Assembly: GCA_009377525.1 (NCBI GenBank)
Contig: WHTW01000056.1
Coordinates: 1 to 42,303, forward strand
Length of the DNA stretch: 42,303 nucleotides
DNA from: Rhodospirillales bacterium
GTDB taxonomy: Bacteria > Pseudomonadota > Alphaproteobacteria > Reyranellales > Reyranellaceae
Direction: 5' to 3'
Position 1 is the first letter of the stretch; each line of letters opens with the position of its first letter. Positions 7,788-17,008 of the stretch are shown in pieces. Both the position numbers and the translations under genes were made by a program. The notes beneath the pieces were generated by a model. The model was given only the letters and a program-made list of their open reading frames with translations, was not told the origin of the DNA and did not search any database.

Positions 7788-8132
7788 TAGTCGACCCTTG
7801 TCGGGTTCGCCGAGCGCCCCCCGCCGATCGTTTGTCTTTCTACGCCACGTCACTACGCCTCCTTATCTCTGTTGCGCAAAGGAGGTATCGCGCTAACTAT
7901 CTGAGCCGGACCAAAGCAAATACGTTTGACAGTGAGCCCGAGTGGCCCAGTAGGTGCGCAAAGTGTGAGGTCAGATCAGCCCCAGGCTCCGGAAGCTCGC
8001 ATGGCCCTTGCGGCCGATCACCAGGTGATCGTGGATTGTGATGCCCAGCGCCTCGGCGGCCTTGCGGATTTCCTTAGTCATCTCGATGTCGTCGCGCGAC
8101 GGCTTGGGGTCGCCACTGGGGTGATTGTGCAT
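7788..8132. repeat. radC-end repeat, copy 1 (about 345 bp)
   Basis: This stretch is a diverged direct repeat of 32755-33096. Both contain the last 54 codons of radC on the minus strand plus about 180 bp downstream of its stop, and similarity ends abruptly on both sides. The shared extent reaches from TAGTCG to the GTGCA that encodes the start of the HNHPSG box. Confidence 0.85.
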
Positions 8133-8135
8133 GAA
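7971..8135 (-). pseudogene. radC: RadC/JAB-domain protein, C-terminal fragment (copy 1)
   Basis: The minus strand encodes the end of a RadC-family (JAB1/MPN-like metalloprotease fold) protein: [14 protein letters not shown], then [17 protein letters not shown] and a terminal FRSLGLI. The HxHPSGD metal-site box and the following Asp are intact, but everything upstream, more than half of the family's usual length, is gone. This family is a typical passenger of plasmids and integrative elements. A second fragment truncated at nearly the same residue lies at 32935-33099. Confidence 0.85.
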
Positions 8136-8312
8136 CCTATGAGCACGGCGAAGACATTGATTTCAGGAGACTCTGCAGTCATCGTAACGGAGCAGGGGGC
8201 TGTATTTGGGAGCGGTTCGCGGTGCCCGTTCGTGATCCTCCCGGTCGGTCACTCAGCTTCTCGCTAGATAATTTTCCGGCACAGAGGATCATATGTCGGG
8301 GTCCCCTTTGCC

Positions 8313-8334
8313 CGTATGGTCAAAGAACTGAATC
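8313..8334 (+). repeat. Left terminal inverted repeat of IS copy 1
   Basis: Matches the reverse complement of 9537-9558 with about two mismatches; the same motif in weaker form begins IS copy 2 at 22219. Confidence 0.75.
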
Positions 8335-8453
8335 GGCCGACAAACCAGTCAGTTAGGCGGGCGTCGGATAGCAGTTCCTAAGGCGCCTCAGTACAATTTT
8401 GCGGACGGTCCATGAAGCCGTCGCCGAGGGCCGGTGTATGGCAGGGGGCGGTT

Positions 8454-9523
8454 ATGGATTGGGCGCGCATCCTGGCCTACGTGACGGGGACAGTGGACCG
8501 GGAGCTGCTGGCGCGGAACGAATATCTGGCCGCCGAGAACCGCATTCTCAAGGCGCAACTGAATAGCAAGCTGAAACTCTCGGACGCCGAGCGAGGCGTG
8601 CTCGGCGAGATCGGTCATCGCCTGGGCCGCAAGGTTCTCGCTGACGTCGCGACGATCGCCCGGCCCGACACCAACCTGGGATGGGATGGTATCGGAAGCT
8701 CGTTGCCCGGAAGTTCGATGGCTCGAAGGCCCGCCGAGGTTCGGGCAGGCCTCGGATCAAGCGGGAGGTCGAGCAGCTGATCATTCGCATGGCCAGCGAG
8801 AACCGGGACTGGGGATATGACCGGATCGCGGGGGCGCTGGCCAATCTGGGACACGAGATATCCGATCAAACGGTTGGCAATGTCTTGCGGCGCCACGGCC
8901 TGCCGCCGGCGCCAGAACGCAGACGCACGATCGCTTGGGCGACCTTCGTTCGGACCCATTTGGCTCTGTTGGCGGGGAGCGACTTCTTCACGGCCGAGGT
9001 GCTGACGCTGCGAGGGCTGATGACCTATTACGTGCTGTTCTTCATTCACCTCGAGAGCCGCCGAATATACATCGCCGGGATCACGATTCATCCCAAGGAG
9101 GCGTGGATGAAGCAAATCGCCCGGAACGTGACCATGGACGATTGTAGTGCGCTGCGGGATTGCCGCTATCTCCTGCACGACCGCGACACCAAGTTCACGC
9201 GGTCATTCCGGGCCATCATTGCATCGGGTCGGGTCGAACCGCTCGCGCTGCCGGCACGCAGCCCGAACCTGAATGCCCATGCGGAGCGCTGGGTCAGGTC
9301 AGTCAAGGAGGAGTGCCTGTCCAAGGTGATCCTGGTCCGCGAGCGCTCGTTGCGGCGGGCATTGAGCAACTATCTCGACCATTTCCATGCCGAGCGGAAT
9401 CATCAGGGGAAGGGCAACGTCCTGCTGTTTCCTCGGGTAGACGATCGGCAGCGCGAAGGACCTGTGCGATGCCGCGAGCGATTGGGCGGGCTCCTGCGCT
9501 ATTACCATCGAGAGGCGGCGTGA
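8454..9523 (+). pseudogene. IS transposase, copy 1, frameshifted
   Basis: An rve/DDE-type (IS3/IS481-like) transposase of about 355 residues. The N-terminal part begins MDWARILAYVTG after a GGGGGCGG ribosome-binding site. The catalytic core has YYVLFFIHLESRR, a LLHDRDTKF Asp segment and NAHAERWVRSVKEECL with the Glu. At 8683-8692 a local duplication (ggatgggatgg where copy 2 has one tgg) adds five bases and breaks the frame, so N- and C-terminal halves are in different frames. Probably inactive. Confidence 0.8.
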
Positions 9524-9536
9524 TGTCCCGGCAGTT

Positions 9537-9558
9537 GGTTCAGTTTTTTGACCATACG
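9537..9558 (-). repeat. Right terminal inverted repeat of IS copy 1
   Basis: Counterpart of 8313-8334. The corresponding right end of IS copy 2 ends at 23429 with one base change (CCCTACG for CCATACG). Confidence 0.75.
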
Positions 9559-9669
9559 ATCGACGGCCGAACGCACCATCTGCAGTTCTCGGATCTGGAA
9601 ATGGCGCCTGGCGCGATCGCGAGGCGCGTTCCTATGAGGATGCCAACGGTCGCCGACGCTCTCAAGGGA

Positions 9670-9944
9670 TCACTTCGTTTTCTCGGCCGCTCCGTCCACA
9701 GCCGATCGAGAGTAGCGGCCCGATGCGTCACGCCGGCAGGCTGGCGACCTTCCACGCGGGTTTCCATCATCCAGCGCTTGTCGTCGTGGCCGTTCTTGCG
9801 GCTGTTCTCGTCGCCGAGATGGACTCCGACCCGTGTGATCCGGCCGCTGAATCGTTCCAGGGCGCTCTCCACCACCCCTTTGACGCTCGCGGCGAGGTCC
9901 TGGGTTCCTTCGATATTGTTGTCCGTGTTGATCTGGATCTGCAT
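9670..9944 (-). pseudogene. HPF/RaiA-like ribosome-associated protein, frameshifted
   Basis: The N-terminal 80 residues follow the HPF/RaiA (sigma-54 modulation) family as found in alphaproteobacteria: MQIQINTDNNIEG, then VESALERFSGRITRVGVHLGDEN and the DDKR motif, ending VTHRAATLD. Beyond that the expected AVDGAAEKTK is present in another frame, so one base has been lost near 9700. As it stands the original frame runs on out of phase to a stop near the IS end. Intact homologues bind the 30S decoding centre in stressed or starved cells. The gene ends 24 bp after the baeRF3 stop on the same strand. A sequencing error cannot be excluded. Confidence 0.7.
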
Positions 9945-9968
9945 GTCGGTAACCGTTCCTGTGTGGAT

Positions 9969-11141
9969 CTAATAGCGATAGGTCGCGGCCAATCCTGTCT
10001 GCAGCGCCATGCGCTCGGTGGGAATCACCAGTACGGTCCCGCCCTTGCTGACGACCAGCTCGCCGAGATCGTCGAGCAGATCGTCGACCTGCGGATCGCT
10101 CAGGTCGGCGGACTCGATCCGCCCCGTCGCACCGTCGAGTCGCCCGGCGATCTGGCGACCGGCCTCGATCATCAGGGTCGCGACCCGTCCGGAGACGGCA
10201 GCCTCGGCAACCTGCGCCAGGTCGTCGCTGCCGATCCCCCTCGATCGAGCGTGCTCGAACTCGCCTTTCAGCGCCGCCAGCCGGGCCGGATACTTTGGCT
10301 CGATAACCTCCCAGGCCTGCACCCGCAGTTCGTCAGCCGACAAGGAATCGAGATTGAATCTGATTCCCTGACTGACCAGGAACGGGTTCTGGCTGACCTG
10401 GTGGAAGCGATGATGGTGCTCGGGCAGCGCGGCAAGGATGAGCGGCAGCCCCGAGGGCCGGGAATAGTGCTCCAGTACCGCGCGGTCGACGGCCCGGAAG
10501 AACCGGTCCGCGTCGATGTCTGCCTCGTCGCTCTTCCCGCCGTGGCCGTGGCGCATGGGCACGCTCGATCCGCCGACGCCTCCGTACGAGGCGACGGTCT
10601 GGTGCGGTTCAGTCAACTCCCCGCCCAGGGCCTCGGTGATCGTGCGCGGGACTCCGGGGGCGAGATCGACCTCGTCGAGTGCCCGTCGGTTGCCCTCAAA
10701 AAGCCGAAGCGCATGGAGGCTCAGCCCGAGGACCTGGAAGCGATCCACCGTTTGGAGAAACCGCCGCAACGGCTTGGTGTGAAAGCTGTCGGCAACGACG
10801 GCCAGTTCCATGACCGGTTGCGGGAACCTCAACGTCCTGAAGAAGCCTGGACCACCCAGCACGGCAAGCCCGTCCAGAGTGTGGTTCCAGAAGTCGCGAT
10901 CTCGCGTAAGCGCGGCGAACGGCTGCAGGAGCAGGTGCGCTTCGGCGGTCGGATACTTCTGGCGGAGGGATGTTTCCAGTTCCTTCACGAGGTTTCGAAA
11001 CCGGATCGGGTCTTCCCGATTGGCCGGATAGGCCCGGTGTGTCGGCTGATACAGCGAGAGACACGGCGTGCGATGAGGAGCTAGGAGGTCGTCGAGCAAC
11101 GCGCTGGTCAGCGAGGTCATCTTCAGGCCATTTGTTGTCAT
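9969..11141 (-). CDS. baeRF3-domain protein (bacterial eRF1-like, 390 aa)
   Basis: A full-length bacterial archaeo-eukaryotic release-factor-like protein, family 3: LYQPTHRAYPANREDPIRF at the N-terminus, a middle with FAVL-like repeats, and a C-terminal L7Ae-like part (GRVATLMIEAGRQIAGR, then GGTVLVIPTERM). The family is related in fold to eRF1 and Pelota; the related protein Balon is a ribosome hibernation factor. Here the next gene downstream is an HPF-like gene, a context that fits ribosome protection; this functional link is inference. The start at 11141 is the first Met; a second Met at 11120 is possible. Cytoplasmic, no signal peptide. Confidence 0.8.
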   Translation of the reverse strand: MTTNGLKMTSLTSALLDDLLAPHRTPCLSLYQPTHRAYPANREDPIRFRNLVKELETSLRQKYPTAEAHLLLQPFAALTRDRDFWNHTLDGLAVLGGPGFFRTLRFPQPVMELAVVADSFHTKPLRRFLQTVDRFQVLGLSLHALRLFEGNRRALDEVDLAPGVPRTITEALGGELTEPHQTVASYGGVGGSSVPMRHGHGGKSDEADIDADRFFRAVDRAVLEHYSRPSGLPLILAALPEHHHRFHQVSQNPFLVSQGIRFNLDSLSADELRVQAWEVIEPKYPARLAALKGEFEHARSRGIGSDDLAQVAEAAVSGRVATLMIEAGRQIAGRLDGATGRIESADLSDPQVDDLLDDLGELVVSKGGTVLVIPTERMALQTGLAATYRY

Positions 11142-11719
11142 TTTCGTCCCCAGACTTTCTCGGTCGCCGTGGTGGTGGTGGTGGTGGATGGAGCGGCAGC
11201 CATGGGCGCGTGAGTATGAGCCTGGCGAGCACGCTGATGTCTTTGCGGGCAGCTAGTTCTGCTGCAGCGTTGCGCGGAAGCCCTCGATGGACAGGGTGCG
11301 ACCCATCATGGCCCGCAACACATGGGTGAACGCATCGTGGCGCACATGGTTCCGCGGGATGGCCGCGAGCGATTCGAGCAGTGAACCTTTAACCTGGATC
11401 GTGAACAGGTTGGGGTGAAGCGACTAGGCGATCGATGCGCGGACAAGGTCGACTGTACCCCCGCACGGCTATCGAGTTCGATCGCGGCCATGCCGCTCCC
11501 TCCACCGTTCGACACTCGGTACTTCGTCGCCGATAGAGATTGACTCGCCGGCAGCCGGGGACGACATTTCCCCATGCGTGTCTGTGGAAAGATGGTACGC
11601 AAAGAATTGGGGTGGGAAACTTCGCAGACCTTGTCGACCGATCGCCATTGCCCGTCATGAGGTAGGTGGAGCGCCCAGCCCTTGGGTCGTGTTGGTTACC
11701 TCTTGCAAGGGAGCGCGCG
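11142..11719. other. 578-bp region with only a decayed frame
   Basis: On the minus strand a frame reads FTIQVKGSLLESLAAIP, then HDAFTHVLRAMMGRTLS, and ends at a stop at 11253-11255. It has no start and is preceded by an in-frame stop at about 11425, so it looks like the end of a broken small gene. The plus-strand promoter of the ABC operon must lie in the right half; no clear -35/-10 pair could be picked by eye. Confidence 0.4.
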
Positions 11720-13024
11720 ATGACCAGAACAGTGGAGGAAAAGCACAAGCGTAAGATCAAGCGTCGGCAGGTTTTGAATGCAGCAGCGGTAGGCGCCGGC
11801 CTCGCTGTTGGCTCGGGCTTGGTGCGGGGCTTCCCGACCATCTGGGCCCAGAACATCAAGGACATCAAGCTGGTCCAAGTCGGCGGGTCCTATTCGAACA
11901 TCGTCGAGATCGCCAACCAGGCGACGAAGGAACTGGGCTTCACGGTCGAGATGCAGGCGATCGATCCGGACGCTCAAACCAATCGAACGCTGACCCAGCC
12001 GAAGAGCATCGACATCAACGATCTCGGCACCTTCCTGCTCTACTACTTCGTCGGCCGGAGCATCGTTCAGCCGATTCCGGTCAGCAAGTACAAGTATTGG
12101 GACAAGACGCTTACGCTCTTCACCAAGGGCGAGTACGCGGACGGCCGCAAAGTCTCGACCCAGGGCACTTCGCCGATGAAGATCCAGTACTATGACTCGC
12201 CGGAAGGCAAGAAATTCTCGACGAAGCCGACCGAGTGGTTGAGCGGCATTCCCACCATGTTCAACGCCGACACGCTCGGCGTGCGGCCCGATCTCATCGG
12301 CCGCACTGTCGACAGCTGGAAGGAACTGCTGAACCCCGAGTTCAAGGGCAAGGCCGCCCTCGTCAACACCCCTTCGATCGGCGTCATGGATGTAGCGATG
12401 GCCCTCGAAGCCCGCGGCGATATCAAGTACGGCGACAAGGGCAACATGACCAAGGAGGAGATCGATAAGACGATCAAGATCATGCTCGATTTCAAGAAAG
12501 GGGGACATTTCCGCGCCTTCTGGACCAATTTCGACCAGTCGGTGAACCTGATGGCGTCGGGTGAGGTGGTCATCCAGTCGATGTGGTCGCCGGCGGTGAC
12601 GGCGGTGCGCTCTCGCGGCATCCCCTGCACCTACGTGCCACTCAAGGAAGGCTATCGGAGCTGGTCGAGCATCCTCTGTCCGATGGCGCATCTCAGCGGG
12701 ATGAAGCTCGATGCAGCGATCGACTACATGAACTGGCACAACTCGGGCTGGACCGGCGGCTTCGTCGCCCGGCAAGGCTACTATTCGACGGTTCCCGAAA
12801 CCGCCAAGAAGTTCTTGAGCGCCGACGAATGGGACTACTGGTACGACGGCAAGCCGGCGGCCGTCGACATCAAGGACCCCTACGGCAACCTGATGGAAAA
12901 GAAGGGGCAGGTCCGCGACGGCGGCTCGTTCGCGGAGCGTACCGGAAAGATCGCGTGCTGGAACACGCTGATGGACGAAAACCGTTACCTGACGCGGCGC
13001 TGGAACGAGTTCATCTCAGGGTGA
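11720..13024 (+). CDS. ABC transporter substrate-binding protein, PotD-like (434 aa)
   Basis: Periplasmic solute-binding protein of the spermidine/putrescine class (type 2 periplasmic fold). The ATG at 11720 has AAGGGAG upstream and opens a long n-region with KRRQVLNAAAVGAGLAVGSG, a Tat-like leader. The mature part has IPTMFNADTLGVRPD, SWKELLNPEFKGKAALV and a C-terminal NSGWTGGFVARQGYY, all usual for this class. It heads an operon with two permeases and an ATPase. Solutes of this class range from polyamines to opines and other amines; the amide and ring-opening enzymes downstream suggest a nitrogen compound here, by inference. Length is somewhat longer than PotD. Confidence 0.85.
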   Translation: MTRTVEEKHKRKIKRRQVLNAAAVGAGLAVGSGLVRGFPTIWAQNIKDIKLVQVGGSYSNIVEIANQATKELGFTVEMQAIDPDAQTNRTLTQPKSIDINDLGTFLLYYFVGRSIVQPIPVSKYKYWDKTLTLFTKGEYADGRKVSTQGTSPMKIQYYDSPEGKKFSTKPTEWLSGIPTMFNADTLGVRPDLIGRTVDSWKELLNPEFKGKAALVNTPSIGVMDVAMALEARGDIKYGDKGNMTKEEIDKTIKIMLDFKKGGHFRAFWTNFDQSVNLMASGEVVIQSMWSPAVTAVRSRGIPCTYVPLKEGYRSWSSILCPMAHLSGMKLDAAIDYMNWHNSGWTGGFVARQGYYSTVPETAKKFLSADEWDYWYDGKPAAVDIKDPYGNLMEKKGQVRDGGSFAERTGKIACWNTLMDENRYLTRRWNEFISG

Positions 13025-13103
13025 TCTGCAGGTATCCGTATGCGGCTGGGCAAGCAGCCTGTCCCGCCGAAATCCTTTCCGATGCCGAGCGGCGGAGGAG
13101 ACG

Positions 13104-13964
13104 GTGAAAGCTTTGCCTCGGCTCGCGTCCTGGCTCCAGGTCGCGCCAGTCGCCCTCATTCTCGTGCTCTTCTTCGGCCTGCCGATGCTGGTGGTCGTCA
13201 CCGTCAGCTTCTTCGACTACGGCCAGGGGCGGCTCTATCCAACCTTCATCTTCGACAACTACGTCGAGATCTTCTCGTCGAGCGTGACGCTGCGGCTCTA
13301 TCTCAGCTCGCTCAAGTTTGCGCTGATCGTCTGGGCGGTGACGCTGCTCATCGGCTTCAACATCGCCTATTTCCTGGTGTTCCATGTGCGCACCCTGCTC
13401 TGGCAGATCGGGCTCTTCCTGCTGTGCACGGTGCCGTTCTGGACGTCGAACATCATCCGGATGATCTCGTGGATCCCATTTCTCGGACGCAACGGCATCT
13501 TCAACCAGACGCTGGAGGGGGCGGGTATCACCAGCCAGCCCCTGGAGTTCCTGCTGTTCTCCGACTTCGCCGTGATCGTCGCCTACGTCCATCTGTTCAC
13601 GCTGTTCATGGTGGTGCCGATCTTCAACTCCATGGCGCGCATCGATCGCAGCCTGATCGAGGCTGCGTACGACGCCGGCGCCGGACCTTGGCGGATCTTC
13701 AGCGAGATCATCCTGCCGCTGTCGAAGACCGGCATCGCGCTGGGCTCGATTTTCGTCATCACGCTGGTGATGGGAGACTTCTTCGTGGTGAAGACAATGA
13801 GCGGCGGGCAGAGCGCTTCGGTGGTATCGGCGTTGTCGAACGAGATCTCGGCCATCCAGTATCCGCCGGCGGCCGCCAACGCGATGATCCTGGTCGCCAT
13901 CGTGACCTTGATGGTGTCGGGGATCCTCCGCCTCGTCGACATCCGCAAAGAACTGATCGCCTGA
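13104..13964 (+). CDS. ABC transporter permease, PotB-like (286 aa)
   Basis: Inner-membrane permease with about six membrane helices. The EAA loop that docks the ATPase reads EAAYDAGAGPWRIF near residues 184-197. The start is the GTG at 13104 with GGAGGAG eight bases upstream; no ATG is available nearby. It follows the binding-protein gene by 79 bp and precedes the second permease by 14 bp, so they are co-transcribed. Length and topology fit PotB/PotH. Confidence 0.88.
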   Translation: MKALPRLASWLQVAPVALILVLFFGLPMLVVVTVSFFDYGQGRLYPTFIFDNYVEIFSSSVTLRLYLSSLKFALIVWAVTLLIGFNIAYFLVFHVRTLLWQIGLFLLCTVPFWTSNIIRMISWIPFLGRNGIFNQTLEGAGITSQPLEFLLFSDFAVIVAYVHLFTLFMVVPIFNSMARIDRSLIEAAYDAGAGPWRIFSEIILPLSKTGIALGSIFVITLVMGDFFVVKTMSGGQSASVVSALSNEISAIQYPPAAANAMILVAIVTLMVSGILRLVDIRKELIA

Positions 13965-13978
13965 GGGAGGATGCTTCA

Positions 13979-14818
13979 ATGAAACAAGCAGCGGGCCCCC
14001 GGCCATGGACATTCTATGTCTTTGCCTCGTTCTTCGCCTTGTTCGTCCTCTTCCTCTACGGCCCGATGACCGTCATTTACATCCTGTCCTTCCAGGGGCC
14101 GACGGGCGGGCTGACCTTCCCCATGACGGGCTTCTCGTTCCTATGGTTCCACGCCCTGGTGACGGCCGAGCGCGTCGGCGACATCGGCGGCTCCTTCCAA
14201 CGATCGATCGTGCTCGCCGTGATCGTCGCCGTGCTGACGGTCGTGCTCTCGGTGGCCGCGGGTCTTGCCTTCCGTCGGCGCTTTCCCGGATCGGGTGTCG
14301 TCTTTTACCTGGCGATCGCCAGCCTCATCATGCCCGGGCTGTTCGTCGGTCTCGGCATCGCCGTGGGCTTCCAGCTGCTCGGCCTCGACATCGACTGGTA
14401 CACCTCCGCCCTTGGCGCCCAGCTCACCTGGACGCTGCCCTATGGGCTCCTCATCATGTTCGCCGTCCTGGGCCGGTTCAACCGGGCCTATGAGGAGGCT
14501 GCGACCGACCTCGGCGCCACGCCCTGGCAGCGCATGCGTGAGGTCGTCCTGCCCATCCTGTTGCCCGGCATCATCGGTGTCGCGCTGTTCGGATTCACCC
14601 TCTCCTACGACGAGTTTCCCCGCACCGTGCTCACGGCCGGCACCCGGAATACGCTGCCGCTGGAGATCTGGGCCATGACAACCAACGTCACTTCGCCGGC
14701 GCTGTTCGCGGTGGGGACCGTGACCACCATCGTCTCGTTCATCGCCATCGGTGCCGGACTCATCTCGATCGCCGTCATCCAGCGCCGGCGCACGCGAGGA
14801 ACCGGCCAGCCGATGTGA
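13979..14818 (+). CDS. ABC transporter permease, PotC-like (279 aa)
   Basis: Second permease of the importer, about six helices, with the EAA loop EAATDLGATPWQRM near residues 171-184. The ATG at 13979 has a GGGAGG ribosome-binding site; the longer open frame upstream overlaps the first permease and is not coding. It ends 17 bp before the ATPase start. PotC/PotI family by length and topology. Confidence 0.88.
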   Translation: MKQAAGPRPWTFYVFASFFALFVLFLYGPMTVIYILSFQGPTGGLTFPMTGFSFLWFHALVTAERVGDIGGSFQRSIVLAVIVAVLTVVLSVAAGLAFRRRFPGSGVVFYLAIASLIMPGLFVGLGIAVGFQLLGLDIDWYTSALGAQLTWTLPYGLLIMFAVLGRFNRAYEEAATDLGATPWQRMREVVLPILLPGIIGVALFGFTLSYDEFPRTVLTAGTRNTLPLEIWAMTTNVTSPALFAVGTVTTIVSFIAIGAGLISIAVIQRRRTRGTGQPM

Positions 14819-14835
14819 GATCAGCGGAGCGTCAC

Positions 14836-15999
14836 ATGCCATCGGGAACCAGGAACGGAGAGATCAGGATTGTCGGCGTCACCAAGCGTTTCGGCGACAT
14901 GGCGGCGGTCAGCGATCTCAGCCTGACGATTCCGGACAAGGCCTACTGCTGCCTTCTGGGCCCATCCGGCTGCGGCAAGACGACGATCCTGCGCATGATT
15001 GCTGGGCACGAAACGCCGACCACCGGAGAGATCCGCATTGGCGGCGAGCCGGTCGTGGGATTGACGCCGGTGCAGCGTGGCACGGCGATGATGTTCCAGA
15101 GCTACGCCCTCTTTCCGCACCGCAGCGTGCTCGACAACGTCGCCTTCTCGCTGAAGCTGCGCGGCGCCAGCAAGGCCGAACGCCACAGGCAGGCACGAGA
15201 GCTCCTGGCAAAAGTGCGTATGGAGCGCTTCGCCGACCGGCTTCCGGTGCAGCTGTCCGGAGGCCAGCAACAGCGTGTGGCACTCGCTCGCGCGCTCATC
15301 ACCAATCCGCGCGTGCTGCTGCTCGACGAGCCTCTCTCGGCACTCGACGAATATCTGAGATTGCGCATGCGCGGCGAGCTGCGGCGCGTGCAAAAGGAGC
15401 TCGGCATCACCTTCATTCACGTGACGCACACGCAGCTCGAAGCAATCGCGGTCGCCGATCTGGTCGTCGTCATGGCGCAGGGACGCATCGAGCAGGCGGC
15501 GAGCGCCCGTGAAATCTTCACGGCACCGCGGACCGCGTATGTGGCCCGCTTCATGGGCGGCCAGAACGTTCTCTCCGGGACCGTGGAGAGCGTCGCGGAC
15601 GAACATGCAATCGTGGTCGACGAGCACGGTGCCTCGTTTTCGACGGCCGTAATCGGGGAGGTGCCCGTCCGCGGATCGCGTCTTGTCGGCTCGGTCCGCC
15701 GCGATCGGATCTCGGTAAGCAAGGCGCAAGGCTGTGCCGCGGCATCCGACAAGGTCAATTCGCTTCTCGGCGAGGTGCACGCGATCGAATACCAGGGATC
15801 CTACGTCAAAGTCACGATCGAGCGACCAACCGGCGAAGGGTTTGTTGCCAACGTCCTCGACGTCGACTTCTTTCGCGGCCCGCTGGATATCGGCGATAGC
15901 GTGCTCGCGCGCTGGTCGGCGCGCGATGTCCTCATTCTCGAGGGCGCGGCCGACGCTGGAGAAGCATCCATGGACGAGGCTGGGGGAGTGCTCATTTGA
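14836..15999 (+). CDS. ABC transporter ATPase, PotA-like (387 aa)
   Basis: Cytoplasmic ATPase that powers the importer. Walker [10 protein letters not shown] lies at residues 42-50, then the Q-loop ([11 protein letters not shown]), signature [15 protein letters not shown], Walker [12 protein letters not shown] and the switch His (HVTHTQ). The C-terminal third is a TOBE-type regulatory domain with [12 protein letters not shown]. The ATG at 14836 is preferred; a GTG at 14815 that overlaps the permease stop is possible. The canonical EALALSDRI after the H-loop reads EAIAVADLV, a conservative change. Confidence 0.9.
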   Translation: MPSGTRNGEIRIVGVTKRFGDMAAVSDLSLTIPDKAYCCLLGPSGCGKTTILRMIAGHETPTTGEIRIGGEPVVGLTPVQRGTAMMFQSYALFPHRSVLDNVAFSLKLRGASKAERHRQARELLAKVRMERFADRLPVQLSGGQQQRVALARALITNPRVLLLDEPLSALDEYLRLRMRGELRRVQKELGITFIHVTHTQLEAIAVADLVVVMAQGRIEQAASAREIFTAPRTAYVARFMGGQNVLSGTVESVADEHAIVVDEHGASFSTAVIGEVPVRGSRLVGSVRRDRISVSKAQGCAAASDKVNSLLGEVHAIEYQGSYVKVTIERPTGEGFVANVLDVDFFRGPLDIGDSVLARWSARDVLILEGAADAGEASMDEAGGVLI

Positions 16000-16054
16000 G
16001 TTCATCATCGTTCCAACGACACGGTAAACCGAGATCTCCACTTCGCGCGTTCAC

Positions 16055-16107
16055 GATCTCTTGGAACCGTAAGCGTTTCAAGAGATCGGGAACCGCTCTA
16101 GCGGAGG
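16055..16107 (+). promoter_or_regulatory. Intercistronic hairpins before the deacetylase gene
   Basis: A thirteen-base-pair stem with one G-U pair (16055-16067 with 16075-16087, gatctcttggaac and gtttcaagagatc) closes a seven-base loop. A second small stem (CCGCT at 16093-16097 with AGCGG at 16100-16104) overlaps the GGAGG ribosome-binding site at 16103-16107. No T tract follows, so it is more likely a processing, stability or translation-control structure than a terminator. It separates the transporter genes from the enzyme genes. Confidence 0.55.
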
Positions 16108-16113
16108 ACGACA

Positions 16114-16997
16114 ATGACCAAGGAGAGTCTTTGTGGGTTTGGCGTCGACGTCGACGCCGTGGCGGGCTGGCTGGGCAGCTACGGCGGCGAGGATTCACCC
16201 GACGACATCTCGCGCGGCATTTTCTCGGGCGAGGTCGGCTCGCCGCGGCTCCTGAAGCTCTTCGAGCGTTTCGGCACCAAGACGACCTGGTTCATCCCAG
16301 GCCATTCCGTCGAGACCTTCCCAAGGAGATGGCGGCGGTCGCTGCCGCCGGCCATGAGATCGGCATCCACGGCTATTCGCACGAGAACCCGATCGCGATG
16401 ACGCCGGCCCAGGAAGAGGAGGTGCTCGACAAATGCATCGGCCTCATCGAGAAGCTCGCCGGCAAGCGTCCCACCGGCTATGTCGCGCCGTGGTGGGAAT
16501 TCAGCAATGTCACCAACGACCTGCTGCTGAAGAAGGGCATCAAGTACGACCACAGCCTGATGCATCACGACTTCCAGCCCTACTACGTGCGCGTGGGCGA
16601 CAGCTGGACCAAGATCGACTACAACAAGAGGCCGTCGGAGTGGATGAAGCCCTTGGTGCGCGGCCACGAGACCGACCTCATCGAGATCCCAGGGAGCTGG
16701 TATCTCGACGACCTGCCGCCGATGATGTTCATCAAGAAGGCGCCGAACAGCCACGGCTTCGTCAACCCGCGCCATCTGGAGGAGATGTGGCGTGACCAGT
16801 TCGACTGGGTCTATCGCGAGTACGATTACGCCGTCTTTCCGATCACGATCCATCCCGACGTGTCGGGACGGCCGCAGGTGCTGATGATGCTGGAACGGCT
16901 GTATCATTATATGATTCGCCATCCCGGCGTGAGGTTCGTGACCATGAACGAGATGGCCGACGATTTCGCCCGCCGCTCGCCGCGCAAGAAAGCGTAG
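16114..16997 (+). pseudogene. Polysaccharide deacetylase family protein, frameshifted
   Basis: A NodB-homology hydrolase of about 295 residues if repaired. The first frame gives [13 protein letters not shown] (the DxD-type metal Asp) and [14 protein letters not shown]. The second, starting near 16320, gives [23 protein letters not shown] with the HxxxH zinc ligands, and later [16 protein letters not shown] with the catalytic His. One C appears to be missing from the CCC/CCCC run at 16320-16322. The subgroup includes PuuE-like allantoinases and imidases that open cyclic amides, in keeping with the dihydropyrimidinase in this locus. It is a recent mutation or a read error, as no other damage is seen. 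Confidence 0.75.
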
Positions 16998-17008
16998 TGC
17001 GTCCGCCC

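Larger units (their letters stand above)
8313..9558 (+). mobile_element. Insertion sequence, copy 1 (1246 bp, rve/DDE type)
   Basis: Terminal inverted repeats of about 22 bp delimit the element: CGTATGGTCAAAGAACTGAA at the left and its near-complement TTCAGTTTTTTGACCATACG at the right. Inside is one DDE transposase gene spoiled by a frameshift. A 1211-bp relative lies at 22219-23429 in the same orientation. No clear target duplication was seen, which suits an old insertion or later rearrangement. Confidence 0.8.

Noticed and set aside
7727..7800. A tRNA-like 3' end on the minus strand (GGTTCAAATCC followed by ACCA)
   Set aside because: The T stem does not pair and no matching acceptor 5' strand or anticodon arm is present. 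A decayed tRNA attachment site is possible but unsupported.
9723..11084. A 453-codon plus-strand frame
   Set aside because: It lies opposite the baeRF3 and HPF-like genes, has no family resemblance and has the composition of an antisense shadow.
13040..13978. N-terminal extension of the second permease
   Set aside because: The open frame overlaps the first permease, and the true start at 13979 has a strong ribosome-binding site.
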